37,164 bases of DNA from Pseudanabaena sp. SR411 (GCF_002251945.1 NZ_NDHW01000042.1:112-37275), one strand, 5' to 3'. Positions 1 to 8,883 are shown, numbered from the stretch's first letter. The notes: generated by a model not told the origin, from the sequence alone. Translations and numbers: made by a program.

Positions 1-51
1 GAATATGCTAGCTAGGAAGATGTATCTTAAACACTGTTTTTTGTTGAGCAT
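1..51 (-). CDS. Partial: N-terminus of a second haemagglutinin-type adhesin
   Basis: Reading leftward from an ATG at 51-49, the 17 codons before the window edge encode the start of a signal peptide (MLNKKQCLRYIFLASIF). The 51 nt are identical to 3290-3340, the start of the complete adhesin gene to the right. The upstream DNA is also duplicated. I infer a tandem paralogue transcribed out of the window; only the signal peptide is visible, so the mature protein is unknown. Confidence 0.6.
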   Translation of the reverse strand, partial: MLNKKQCLRYIFLASIF

Positions 52-325
52 CACAAAACTTAGCAAATTATGTAGTCTATTTATAAATTAATACTATTTG
101 CACATCTCAGTTATATATAAATCCATCTTTGTAACTTATCTATAACTTATTTATAACTTTTGAATGGAATCATCCCTATGATAATGCGATCACCTATGTT
201 GCTATTTCTGAAGATGTGATTGAGCGATTATTTTTAGGTAATGCAATTACTTCTTCAGGCTTTAAGACGAGGCAGGTTTTGTTTTCTCACACCTCATTGA
301 TTATTTTAAATCTCAACCTCTGCTC
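52..325 (-). promoter_or_regulatory. Upstream region of the left paralogue, duplicated at 3341-3600
   Basis: This AT-rich stretch lies upstream of the partial gene at 1-51 and downstream of the complete adhesin. About 52-225 aligns with 3341-3600, including shared runs such as tataacttatttataacttt. No separate gene is seen. It probably holds the promoter and leader of the left paralogue. It lacks the hairpin element present in the right copy, so it serves as that element's empty site. Confidence 0.45.
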
Positions 326-3300
326 CTAATCCTTTAATAACTTCGCTGTTTTAGGAGATTTGCGAACCTTGAGCAGAATACTCTTCTTATCTTTTTTAGT
401 CTCAAAATTGACATCTACGAGATCGATGTATTCATTCCCAATGAATTTACCAATTGAGCGCTGGATGGCAAGTCTAATTACTTCCTGATTGTAGGATTCA
501 TCGATAATATTGATGTTGGTATCTTTCCAGAGGTCTTTAGCATCTATTTCCAAGTTACCTCCATCTCGATTCATAAACTCGACGACTGCGATGAGAAATG
601 ACTTAAGTCGTTGGAATTCGATATCATTTACTGATAAAAATGCTATAGGTGATGACGATAAGACTAAAACTTTCTTCTCATCATCTCGGCGATTTTCTTT
701 GCTGGGATTGATATTAGGCTTTGGTGTGATAACAGGTGGTGTCTCAACAGGTGGTGTGACAACAGGTGGGATGATGATAGGTGGTGGAGCAACCTCAAAA
801 GCACCTATGTCTCGAATTCCATTGATCGCGATACCTCTCTGATCAGATGTTGGCGCTCCTGTGTTATTACCTGCGTTAATAGCTGGGCTACCTATAAGTA
901 AAGCTTGAGTTTGAGTAGCTCCCCCATTGTTAGCTAAAGGACCTAAAAGCGGATTTATTGGTGCAGCGATCGTGCCAACTAGAGTGCTGACTGTAAAACC
1001 CATACTGCCATTATTTTTACCAATCAAGTTATTACCTTGGTCGGTAAATCCGCCAGAAACATCTGGTCTATTAGGATTATTATTACCAGCAATAATGGTG
1101 TTCTTGACTCTAACTGCACCCAATAAATTGGAGATGCCGCCACCAGTAGTGCCAGTTCCAGATACCGTATTAGCACTAATAGTAGCGTTAAGCAGATTTA
1201 TAGTGCCTGTATTGGAAATTCCTCCACCACTACTCAAGTTCCCAGTCACAGTATTTCCACTAATGGTGCTGTTAGTAATATTTATAGTGCCTGTATTGGA
1301 AATTCCTCCACCACTACTCAAATTCCCAGTCACAGTATTTCCACTAATGGTGCTGTTAGTAATATTTATAGTGCCTAATAAATTGGAAATTCCTCCACCA
1401 CTACTCAAATTCCCAGTCACAGTATTTCCACTAATAGTGCTATTAGTAATATTCAAAGTGCCTAATAAATTGGAAATCCCACCACCGCTACTTGCAATTC
1501 CAGTTACAGTGTTTCCGCTAATCGTACTGTTAGTAAGATTCAGAACTGCGCCCACATTGATCAACACACCACCACCAGCATTACTTCTTCCATTAGTAAT
1601 GGTCAACGCATTCATGTTGACAGTTCTACCTGCGCCAATAGTAAAAACCCTAACAGCATTGTTACCACTAATAGTAGTGTTATTTGCCCCTGCACCATTT
1701 ACTGTTAGGTTTTTATTAATCGGAACCGTTGCGCCTAGTATATAAGTAGCTGCCGCTAGATTCACAGTTGCGCCAGCCGCCGCTACATCTACACCATTTT
1801 TCACCGTACCAGCAGCGCCAACATTAACCGTAGTTGCAGTACCAGATAAGGTACTTGCCCCTCTTAAGGTAATCGGTGCATTCAGATTGGCTGTCGGAGC
1901 AGTCAATCTCAAGTTCCCATTTGCACCATTTGCGCTGGAGTTAATCGCAGCATTAACAGTAATTGCATTAGTTGCCGTCAGGTTGACATTAGTACCATTC
2001 AGCGCCGATACAATTGTCGAGCTGTTGATCGTGCTAGCACCTGCATTGGCATTCGCCGCCGCAACAGTAGCATCAACCCCACCACTTGCCACGACAGTGA
2101 TCGTAGTCGGATCAAGCAACCAAGTACCTATTTCCCCTTGAAATGCCGAAGTATTAACCTGAGCGTTATTGCCAACTGTGAGGATGTTTTTGCCAGAAGT
2201 CTCTACCAGTCCACCATTACCGCTCAGCGTCCCACCCTTCGTCGTAATCGTGCCATCGAAAGCCGTTGTCCCATCCGACCATAAAATTACCTTGCCCCCA
2301 TGCCCATTCACCAACGCATCAGCATTAATCGTGCTACTTGTATCAACATTTGTTGATTGCGACTTCGGTGTTGTGCCAGTACCTTGCAAATCGCCACCAA
2401 TCAACACCGTGCCACCACCATTGACACCTGATGCATTTATATTGGCGTTTACTAAACTGACGTTATCACCCAAAACTTGGACATTCCCACCATTGTTTCC
2501 CGATACATTTAAATTACCCGATGCGATCGCCGTTCCCGATATCTTACCAATAAGTAAGCTTGGTAAATCCACACCCCGCAGCACAGGAGCATTGCCAACT
2601 ACTTGCTGATCAGCAATCGGTAGTTCGAGACTCATCAAACTGCCTTCATTGGTAATTTTGATGAATTTATTGTCAGGGGTGGCTGCGATCGTAATGTTCC
2701 CCTCAGGTGTGGTGATCGTGCCTGTATTTACTACCATGCCACCCACTAAAGTGACACTTTTTCCGATCTTAGTTTGAAGATTCCCTTCATTGGAAATTAC
2801 CCCTGATGGAGAATTATCCAAACTCGGCAAAGTGTTAGTAAAACCATAGCCTGTTACATTACCCGTGAGGTTGCGAACCTCATCAACGCTGCTATTAATT
2901 CCAAACCATCCATTTCCTACTTGGATTCCTGTTGCGGTCGTAGCCGAGAAATTGGCTGGCACATTCAAACTCGCATTAGCTCCAAACACTATTCCCGCAG
3001 GGTTAAGAATGAACAGGTTAGAATTTCCGCCCGTCACCTGAATCAATCCATTAATCATCGAGGCTTCCCCTCCCGTTACACGTGTCAAGACATTCTGCAC
3101 GCTGGGATTGCTCAAGAAATTAGCGACTTCGCTTGTGGATAAACCTAATTTTTGCAAACTGTAAAACAAGTTTGCTCCTGCCTGTGTTCCACCCGTTATA
3201 TTGTATTGGTTCCCTACTTGATTCACATTTGTATTCAATCCATCATTTGCTGGAGTGATACTCTGGGCATAAGCTCCATGGGCTGAGGTGAATATGCTAG

Positions 3301-3340
3301 CTAGGAAGATGTATCTTAAACACTGTTTTTTGTTGAGCAT
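326..3340 (-). CDS. Filamentous haemagglutinin N-terminal domain protein (two-partner-secretion exoprotein), choice-of-anchor Q type
   Basis: A secreted surface protein of about 1004 aa. A signal peptide ends near AHGAYA (about residue 25). The TPS/haemagglutinin domain follows (about 26-150), recognisable from the NPAGIVFGANASLNVPANF segment. A long beta-helix-like region has NITNSTISGNT repeats around residues 595-735. A choice-of-anchor-Q-like segment (about 770-850, ending in DIGAFE) precedes a proline-rich linker. The last 115 residues form a charged, apparently globular tail. By family knowledge, such proteins cross the outer membrane through a TpsB partner; none is encoded here. I chose the ATG at 3340, matching the paralogue start at 51, over a GTG three codons upstream. 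The ligand or adhesion role is inferred. Confidence 0.8.
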   Translation of the reverse strand: MLNKKQCLRYIFLASIFTSAHGAYAQSITPANDGLNTNVNQVGNQYNITGGTQAGANLFYSLQKLGLSTSEVANFLSNPSVQNVLTRVTGGEASMINGLIQVTGGNSNLFILNPAGIVFGANASLNVPANFSATTATGIQVGNGWFGINSSVDEVRNLTGNVTGYGFTNTLPSLDNSPSGVISNEGNLQTKIGKSVTLVGGMVVNTGTITTPEGNITIAATPDNKFIKITNEGSLMSLELPIADQQVVGNAPVLRGVDLPSLLIGKISGTAIASGNLNVSGNNGGNVQVLGDNVSLVNANINASGVNGGGTVLIGGDLQGTGTTPKSQSTNVDTSSTINADALVNGHGGKVILWSDGTTAFDGTITTKGGTLSGNGGLVETSGKNILTVGNNAQVNTSAFQGEIGTWLLDPTTITVVASGGVDATVAAANANAGASTINSSTIVSALNGTNVNLTATNAITVNAAINSSANGANGNLRLTAPTANLNAPITLRGASTLSGTATTVNVGAAGTVKNGVDVAAAGATVNLAAATYILGATVPINKNLTVNGAGANNTTISGNNAVRVFTIGAGRTVNMNALTITNGRSNAGGGVLINVGAVLNLTNSTISGNTVTGIASSGGGISNLLGTLNITNSTISGNTVTGNLSSGGGISNLLGTINITNSTISGNTVTGNLSSGGGISNTGTINITNSTISGNTVTGNLSSGGGISNTGTINLLNATISANTVSGTGTTGGGISNLLGAVRVKNTIIAGNNNPNRPDVSGGFTDQGNNLIGKNNGSMGFTVSTLVGTIAAPINPLLGPLANNGGATQTQALLIGSPAINAGNNTGAPTSDQRGIAINGIRDIGAFEVAPPPIIIPPVVTPPVETPPVITPKPNINPSKENRRDDEKKVLVLSSSPIAFLSVNDIEFQRLKSFLIAVVEFMNRDGGNLEIDAKDLWKDTNINIIDESYNQEVIRLAIQRSIGKFIGNEYIDLVDVNFETKKDKKSILLKVRKSPKTAKLLKD
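1135..1560 (-). repeat. Tandem 84/87-bp coding repeats in the adhesin
   Basis: Four to five copies of a 28-29 residue unit (GGGISN...INITNSTISGNTVTG). Starts of matching segments at 1201, 1285, 1369 and 1456 give periods of 84, 84 and 87 bp. Central copies are almost identical in nucleotides and outer copies are diverged. An extra codon (LLG against TG) makes the 87-bp version. Confidence 0.85.
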
Positions 3341-3364
3341 CACAAACACCTAACAAATTATGTA

Positions 3365-3461
3365 ATGGCTTCGCCGTAAAATAAAGAACCAAATCTTTGA
3401 TAGTGTGGCTTTGCCACACTATCAAAGATTTGGTTCTTTATTAAATTGAAAAACTCTATTC
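3365..3461. repeat. Family A hairpin element, with an empty site elsewhere in the window
   Basis: A perfect 30-bp stem with TTT loop at 3380-3442, preceded by a conserved flank (ATGGCTTCGCCGTAAAA) and followed by TTAAATTG. It splits sequence that is contiguous at 71-90 in the duplicated upstream region. Related copies lie at 10594-10683 (inverted), 13776-13858 and about 18627-18717 (decayed). Confidence 0.75.
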
Positions 3462-3774
3462 CATTTATAAATTAATACTATTTGCACCTCTAAGCCATAT
3501 ATAAACCCATCTTTATAACCTATCTATAACTTATTTATAACTTTTGAATCTACCCATGTCTTACATAATGCGATCGCCCATGTTCCTACTTCTGAAAATA
3601 AGATAAGCTCGAGAAACTAAAATCGCCGAAAGCGAGTTTGCAAGTCTTCATTTCTGTGGGTTTGCTATAACCATAAAAGCAAGACTTTGCGCTATTTTTA
3701 TAACTTGACAAAAGAAAATTTATTTTTTGCTTGCCAAGATTGCACACTGTGTTATCATTAGATTCGCGAGTTAA

Positions 3775-3848
3775 GGGCTTGTAGCTCAGTGGACTAGAGC
3801 ACGTGGCTACGGACCACGGTGTCGGGGGTTCGAATCCCTCCTGGCCCG
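3775..3848 (+). tRNA. tRNA-Arg (anticodon ACG)
   Basis: A 74-nt cloverleaf. The anticodon stem CGTGG/CCACG encloses loop CTACGGA, which gives anticodon ACG. The T arm is GGGGGTTCGAATCCC, and the D-arm start is GTAGCTCAGTGG. The acceptor stem pairs GGGC with GCCC, with one apparent T-T mismatch lower in the stem. CCA is not encoded. ACG is normally edited to ICG to read CGN codons. A hairpin terminator follows closely. Confidence 0.93.
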
Positions 3849-3860
3849 TCCTAAAACAAC

Positions 3861-3890
3861 AAAAAAGCAGCGCCTAGCGCTGCTTTTTTT
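3861..3890. terminator. Bidirectional intrinsic terminator, tRNA-Arg / LCP gene
   Basis: Stem GCAGCGC/GCGCTGC (3867-3873 with 3877-3883), with an A-run before and a T-run after. It lies between the tRNA end and the stop of the convergent LCP gene, so it can serve both strands. Confidence 0.85.
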
Positions 3891-4899
3891 ATTGAGGGTT
3901 TTGCTTAGTTGTAAATTTGTTAGCGATCGCCTGATCAACATCCTCAGGACTCACAATCCAATAACTAAAGCGAAATTCATTAGGCTCGCTGGGTCTACCT
4001 TTAAGACTCGTCGATTGGATTTGTTCAGGTTTTAAGGTCATGCTAAAGGTGGCGATCGCCATCATCTCGTCAAAACTGAGATTAGAGTCCACATGCTTTT
4101 GCATGACGTTAATCAAATCGGGAAGATGTAGTACAACCGCAGGATTAGCAATTTTTGCCTTCACTGCTTTCAAGACAATCTGTTGCCTCTGAATCCGTCC
4201 GATATCTCCATCTTCATCATGGCGAAAGCGAGAAAAGCCTTCAGCTTGTTCACCATTTAGAGTCTGCACACCCGCATAGAGATCAATATTTAGCTTTTGC
4301 GTATTGTCAACATACTTCATCCGCTTCGGCACATTTACCTCAATGCCGCCAAGGGCATCAACTAAAGCTGATAGTCCATGGGTATCAAGACGGACATAGC
4401 GATCGATTTCAACGCCGTTAAGCTTTTCTGAGACAACCTCTTGAGCGAGTTCTGCACCGCCGTAGACATTCGCTGCATTAATTTTGGTCACGCCATAGTC
4501 TGGGATTGGTACTTGGGTATCGCGAGGGATTGATAGCATATGCACGGAACGATCAATCGGATCGAGGCGAATCAGCAGCATACTATCGCTACGACCATTA
4601 AAGGACTCAGGAGAGCCGAGAGGAGCATCAAGTACCCGATCAACCCCCATCACTAGAATCTGATAAGGACGTTCTAACTTGCGACCTAAGCCCTCCATCA
4701 AAACTTCTTCAGGCTTACGTCCCGTTAATAAGCCCCCCCAATCCAAAGCATTAATTGGGATAATCCGCCCTAAAAAAGCACCAACGCCTACTGAGACTAG
4801 TAGAGATAAAGTAAAACCGATTTTCGCAAAGGGGATGCGTCTAACTTTAGTAATGGTAGTTTGAGGCAAATCGATTTGCGTTGTTTCTAGTGAATTCAT
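3889..4899 (-). CDS. LytR-CpsA-Psr (LCP) family glycopolymer transferase
   Basis: Membrane-anchored LCP protein, a family that transfers lipid-linked glycopolymers to the cell wall. From the ATG at 4899 (336 aa) there is a short cytoplasmic tail, one TM segment (about 28-46), then the LCP domain. Family motifs are visible: NGRSDSMLLIRLDP (about 101), SIPRDT (about 123), KINAANVYGG, and the Arg-rich RFRHDEDGDIGRIQRQQ (about 224-240). The frame stays open upstream with possible starts at 4968, 4980 and 5025. I prefer 4899 because the longer forms run into the divergent promoter, but no clear Shine-Dalgarno decides this. The divergent neighbour makes sugar nucleotides, which fits a polysaccharide role. 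Confidence 0.82.
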   Translation of the reverse strand: MNSLETTQIDLPQTTITKVRRIPFAKIGFTLSLLVSVGVGAFLGRIIPINALDWGGLLTGRKPEEVLMEGLGRKLERPYQILVMGVDRVLDAPLGSPESFNGRSDSMLLIRLDPIDRSVHMLSIPRDTQVPIPDYGVTKINAANVYGGAELAQEVVSEKLNGVEIDRYVRLDTHGLSALVDALGGIEVNVPKRMKYVDNTQKLNIDLYAGVQTLNGEQAEGFSRFRHDEDGDIGRIQRQQIVLKAVKAKIANPAVVLHLPDLINVMQKHVDSNLSFDEMMAIATFSMTLKPEQIQSTSLKGRPSEPNEFRFSYWIVSPEDVDQAIANKFTTKQNPQ

Positions 4900-4960
4900 A
4901 GGCAAATCAGCGCGATTGGTGGTATCGGCTGACCGAACTTTGGATGCAGTTATCGGTCTA

Positions 4961-4992
4961 TTGCTCACACACCACTCCATAACTTCTATAAT
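4961..4992 (+). promoter_or_regulatory. Candidate promoter of the sugar-nucleotide pyrophosphorylase gene
   Basis: A consensus -10 box TATAAT lies at 4987-4992, with a weak -35-like TTGCTC at 4961 and long spacing. Transcription would start near 5000, leaving a leader of about 30 nt before the ATG at 5030. This argues against the in-frame ATG at 4991. Confidence 0.4.
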
Positions 4993-5029
4993 GCTCAACA
5001 AACAACATATACCGCAAGTCAACAACTCT

Positions 5030-5986
5030 ATGCAAGCTGTAATTATTGCTGGTGGAAAAGGAACAAGGCTCAGACCCTTGACCTATGGCTGTCCTAAGCC
5101 AATGCTACCTCTGGTGGATCGTCCATTTTTAGAATGGATGATTAATCGTTGTCGTGAAGCTAGTGTGTGCGACATTTTGCTAAACGTGCAGTATCAAGCG
5201 CGACAAGTAATCGATTATTTTGGGGATGGCGATCGCTTTGGTGTAAAAATTCGGTATGTTGAAGAGTCCACACCACTTGATACCGCAGGCGCAATTAAGC
5301 TTGCAGAGCCATATTTCACAGGTGAGTCATTGATTGTATTCAATGCCGATATTCTTACCAATTTAGACTTGACATCGCTCATAAAGTTTCATAAATCAAC
5401 AGAAGCTGATGCAACTTTGACTTTGACAAAAGTTCTTGATATTACGCCTTTTGGCTTAGTAGAAATTAACGAGCAAAGTCAAGTCCAAGCTTTTCGAGAG
5501 AAACCAAATGCAGAACAAGCGGTAGAATTTCTGGCTCAAGGTATTGATACGATTAATGCTGGAACCTATGTTTTAGAACCAAAGATTTTTGACATTTATC
5601 CAATGGGTGAACCTCTCAGCTTTGAACGGAAAGTTTTCCCCAATGTTTTAGAGCGTGGCTTGAAGATGATGGGGTTTGTATGGGATGGCTATTGGATGGA
5701 TATGGGAACACCTGAGAAGTATTTTCAAGCCCAGACTGATGTGTTGGAAGAAAAAGTTCCGTTTGATTTCGGCGATCGCGCTGAGAAGCAAAGCAAGGGA
5801 GTTTGGATTGCGAAAACTGCTAAGGTTGCTGAGGGAGCAGTTTTGAATGCACCTTGTTATGTAGGAGAAGATGCTTCTATTGGAAAAGATGCTCACATTC
5901 CATCACAGACTTTAATTGGAGCAAATTCTCTTGTTAATAGGGCGATCGCTTCTGGTATGTATGCCGCAGGTTCAATGTTAGTTTAG
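5030..5986 (+). CDS. Mannose-1-phosphate guanylyltransferase-like NDP-sugar pyrophosphorylase
   Basis: A 318-aa nucleotidyltransferase that joins an NTP to a sugar-1-phosphate to give an activated sugar for polysaccharide or glycoconjugate synthesis. The start MQAVIIAGGKGTRLRPLT carries the nucleotide-binding signature (GGKGTRLRP at residues 8-16), followed by the CPKPMLPL substrate segment. NADILTNLD fits the metal-binding region. The C-terminal 60-70 residues have hexapeptide-like periodicity typical of left-handed beta-helix tails. Sugar specificity (GDP-mannose or another) cannot be fixed from sequence. An intrinsic terminator follows. Confidence 0.85.
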   Translation: MQAVIIAGGKGTRLRPLTYGCPKPMLPLVDRPFLEWMINRCREASVCDILLNVQYQARQVIDYFGDGDRFGVKIRYVEESTPLDTAGAIKLAEPYFTGESLIVFNADILTNLDLTSLIKFHKSTEADATLTLTKVLDITPFGLVEINEQSQVQAFREKPNAEQAVEFLAQGIDTINAGTYVLEPKIFDIYPMGEPLSFERKVFPNVLERGLKMMGFVWDGYWMDMGTPEKYFQAQTDVLEEKVPFDFGDRAEKQSKGVWIAKTAKVAEGAVLNAPCYVGEDASIGKDAHIPSQTLIGANSLVNRAIASGMYAAGSMLV

Positions 5987-6003
5987 ACAAAGTTAGTTTA
6001 GAC

Positions 6004-6029
6004 AAAAAAGCCTCGCTAGGCGAGGCTTT
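6004..6029 (+). terminator. Intrinsic terminator after the pyrophosphorylase gene
   Basis: Stem GCCTCGC/GCGAGGC (6010-6016 with 6020-6026), with an A-run before and a short T-run after. It lies about 20 nt past the stop codon. Confidence 0.75.
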
Positions 6030-6043
6030 GAAATCAAATTTGT

Positions 6044-6104
6044 AAACCAGACCCAGTAAGGGTTTTAAAAACACAAAATGGCGTAGCCATTTTGTGTTTT
6101 GGTA
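6044..6104. repeat. Family C hairpin element
   Basis: A 15-bp stem ending ATGGC/GCCAT (6068-6082 with 6086-6100), preceded by the conserved flank ACCCAGTAAGGGTTTT. Related copies are at 19666-19745 and 24871-24945. It directly abuts the stop of the leftward TM-repeat gene and may terminate it. Confidence 0.6.
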
Positions 6105-7703
6105 TTAGTCGTTCCGTTTGAATGAATCTAGCCATTCACGCAACTGTTGAGAAGCGATATCTTTGCCACCAAGTCCAAAGGCAACCGCGATCGCGACGGC
6201 AATTGCCCCAGTTAATAAGCCAAATGCTAGATCGACGATATTACTAGCGATACCCATCTGTTTGAGAGCCATCGCCGTAATTAGCGCAACAATGGAAATT
6301 CGGGCGGCATGACCGAGGATTCGCGCTTGGCGACCACCAGTGCTAGTAATCAAGTTAAAGGCAAGGTTCGCAAGGTACAAGCCGATCGCGAAAATCACTA
6401 CACCGCTTAGAACTTGTCCAGACACTTTCAATACACCAAAAACAATGCTGGTCAGAGCATTAATCTGTAAAACGTCGGTAGCTGTAGCGATCGCCACTAG
6501 CATAATCGCCAGAAATACAATAATTCCAACGATTTGTGAGGGTGTTTGTGGTGGAAGCGTTGTTATAGAGGCATTTTCAGTATCTTCATTAAATGCATTG
6601 GTTTGAGGCGTTGCCGCGATCGCGGGAAATCCCAACCATTGCAAAATATTGTTAAAGCCTAAACCTGTAAGAATTCCAGAAATAATATCTCTCGCAAATT
6701 GACCAAAGAAATAGGCAACCGTAAGAATCGCACTAGCCACAAAAATCTGAGGTAGGAAGCGCAACACTTGATCCAGCATTGCTGTTGCTGGGCGAGAGAT
6801 TGCACCAACTTCTAAGGCTTCTAAAGTGGATATAGCTGTGGGAATCAGAATCAATATATAAATGAAGTTCCCAACTACTTGAGATAGGGTATATTCACTT
6901 TGATTAGGAGTCCAACGCTGGAGAAAACGATCTGCTCCACTAGTAGCTAAGAGATTGGTCACGATCCGCTTCACTACTTGAGCAATCAACCAACCAATAC
7001 CACCAATCATCACTGCTTTGAGGATTTTTGGTAGAGCGCTCAAAATCTGATTGACGAGATTTTGTAAAGGCTGAAGTGCTTGAACTAAGCCAAGGGTATC
7101 TAGAACTAAGGGCAGAAAGAGTAACAAGATAAACCAATACAAAGCTGAAGATAGAGTCTCGCTAAGAGGGATTACTTGTGTGGTTGCATCCCCAACACTC
7201 TCGTTCACTTTGCTGTCAATTTGAGCTGATCGCAAAAAGCGTCCCACAACAACTTTGCTAACAGTTGCTAAGACCCATGCAATCCCTGCCAGAATCGCCG
7301 CACCACCGAGCTTAGGTAAGAATGACGCAATCTGGGCAAGTAAACTATTTAACGGAGTAGCAACCGCATCTAATCTAAGAAATTGGAAGAATCCCACCAA
7401 GGTAAATAGGAGGATAATCCAAAAAACTGTAGTGCCTGCCCATTTCTCAATTGGCAAACTACTACTACGGGAACCTGTTAACCAATTCGCCAGCTTATTA
7501 TCAATATCTGTACGTTTCAGTAAACCCTCGGTCATGGAGGAGAAAAATATGGCAATTACCCAGCCACCGACTAAAATGGCGATCGCAAAGACTAGCTGCA
7601 ATACAATTCCATCAGGTCTAAGTAAATCTTCTATTGCAAAACTTCTGGTCGTCGAGGTTTGAGCCAAGATGAAAGACGTGAAATCACGCATACTGCACCT
7701 CAA
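6105..7703 (-). CDS. Mechanosensitive-channel-like protein with conserved TM-helix repeats (CmpX-like)
   Basis: A polytopic inner-membrane protein of 532 aa. It has about ten hydrophobic segments in repeated units: a TM pair, then an amphipathic stretch ending in patterns such as FLPKLGGAAILAGIAWVLA, ALPKILKAVMIGGIGWLIA and FLPQIFVASAILTVAYFFG. These resemble the TM-helix repeat found in MscS-related CmpX proteins. The C-terminus AVAFGLGGKDIASQQL resembles the pore-helix end of that family, but the protein stops about 12 residues later, so the MscS beta domain is missing. A later ATG at 7691 is an alternative start. Transport or osmotic function is inferred. Confidence 0.7.
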   Translation of the reverse strand: MRCSMRDFTSFILAQTSTTRSFAIEDLLRPDGIVLQLVFAIAILVGGWVIAIFFSSMTEGLLKRTDIDNKLANWLTGSRSSSLPIEKWAGTTVFWIILLFTLVGFFQFLRLDAVATPLNSLLAQIASFLPKLGGAAILAGIAWVLATVSKVVVGRFLRSAQIDSKVNESVGDATTQVIPLSETLSSALYWFILLLFLPLVLDTLGLVQALQPLQNLVNQILSALPKILKAVMIGGIGWLIAQVVKRIVTNLLATSGADRFLQRWTPNQSEYTLSQVVGNFIYILILIPTAISTLEALEVGAISRPATAMLDQVLRFLPQIFVASAILTVAYFFGQFARDIISGILTGLGFNNILQWLGFPAIAATPQTNAFNEDTENASITTLPPQTPSQIVGIIVFLAIMLVAIATATDVLQINALTSIVFGVLKVSGQVLSGVVIFAIGLYLANLAFNLITSTGGRQARILGHAARISIVALITAMALKQMGIASNIVDLAFGLLTGAIAVAIAVAFGLGGKDIASQQLREWLDSFKRND

Positions 7704-7819
7704 TGTAAAGAACTAAGGAAAATAACTCCTTACCGTATATTAAATGCAGTGATAGATGTGAAATAGCCAGTAATAGTTAAGATTCACCTTGTATTTGCTA
7801 TAAAAAACTTTACTAAAAC

Positions 7820-7866
7820 CCAAGTAAAAAAGATGGGGCGCAAAGCGCCCCATCTTTTTTACTTGG
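7820..7866. repeat. Perfect 22-bp hairpin downstream of the ABC ATPase gene
   Basis: Arms CCAAGTAAAAAAGATGGGGC and its complement, extended by GC, with loop AAA. It lies ten bases past the stop of the leftward ABC ATPase gene and could terminate it. Its size (22+3+22) equals that of the hairpin at 9001-9047. Confidence 0.75.
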
Positions 7867-7875
7867 ACAATGAAT

Positions 7876-8883
7876 CTACTTGCTCTTCTTTTTGCCTTTA
7901 CTTGCCGTCAATATCTCCGACTGAGCAATTTCAGCATCAAGAATGGTTTGCCCCGTCGCTGCAAGAAATACATCGTCAAGGCTAGGGCGAGACTGGGACA
8001 GACTGAATACTTCAATATCAACCGCCGCCAAGATGTTTTGAATTTCGCTAATGGCGTTAGCATCAGGGGTGACAAATAAGTTAACGGCATTACCTTGAGC
8101 CGAATTAATCGTAATGCTCTGCACAATTGGTAGCTGCTGCAAAATCTTTTGAGCATGTTCAGCTTCATGACGCTCGGCAAACTCCCGAATCCTCACCGTG
8201 ATGCGATCGCCACCAACCTTAGTCTTTAAGTCATTGGTCGTGCCTTCAGCGATAATTTTGCCCTTATCAATAATTGCTACGCGATCGGCAAGTGCATCAA
8301 TTTCTTCAAGGTAATGACTGCTAATCAATACGGTCACACCTGAAGCTCGGAGCTTGCGTAAAAACTCCCAAATTGCAATCCGACTCTGGATATCCAAGCC
8401 CACCGTTGGCTCATCAAGAATTAGTACCGATGGTTGATGCAGTAACCCCGCAGCCAAGTCTAAACGCTTTTTGAGACCACCCGAATATGTCCCTGAGAGC
8501 TTATCAGCGTAAGGCTCTAGTTGTAGTAAATCTAATACACTGTCAATGCGATCGCCGATTTGTTTTGGCGGAATGTGATACAAAGCTGCTTGAAAACGTA
8601 ATAATTCGCGTCCCGTCAGGACTTTATCTAGAGCAACTTCTTGAGCAACGTAGCCTAGACGATTGCGGATAGCCCTTGCTTCAGTTGCCCCAGCTACTTC
8701 AATTAACCCTGAATCAGGCATAGTCAGCGTACAAAGACAACGCATGGTTGTAGTTTTGCCTGCCCCATTCGGACCTAACAGTCCATATATTTGACCCTGT
8801 GTAACATTTAGAGAAATTCCATCTACGGCAACAGTCTCGCCATAAGTTTTCCTGAGATTTTCAATTCTTACTGCCGATTGCAT
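7876..8883 (-). CDS. ABC transporter ATP-binding protein (DrrA/ABC-2 exporter type)
   Basis: A 335-aa nucleotide-binding subunit that would power an ABC-2 exporter at the inner membrane. Walker A GPNGAGKT is at 37-44, the signature YSGGLKKR at 133-140, Walker B VLILDEPT at 153-160, and the switch histidine in LISSHYLEE near 187. A C-terminal extension of about 90 residues matches daunorubicin-resistance-type ATPases. No permease gene is adjacent, so the partner must lie elsewhere. The substrate is unknown. Confidence 0.88.
   Translation of the reverse strand: MQSAVRIENLRKTYGETVAVDGISLNVTQGQIYGLLGPNGAGKTTTMRCLCTLTMPDSGLIEVAGATEARAIRNRLGYVAQEVALDKVLTGRELLRFQAALYHIPPKQIGDRIDSVLDLLQLEPYADKLSGTYSGGLKKRLDLAAGLLHQPSVLILDEPTVGLDIQSRIAIWEFLRKLRASGVTVLISSHYLEEIDALADRVAIIDKGKIIAEGTTNDLKTKVGGDRITVRIREFAERHEAEHAQKILQQLPIVQSITINSAQGNAVNLFVTPDANAISEIQNILAAVDIEVFSLSQSRPSLDDVFLAATGQTILDAEIAQSEILTASKGKKKSK

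Noticed and set aside
510-2609. Several open frames on the plus strand opposite the adhesin
   Set aside because: They are shadows of the repetitive minus-strand gene: low-complexity, no family motifs and no ribosome-binding sites.
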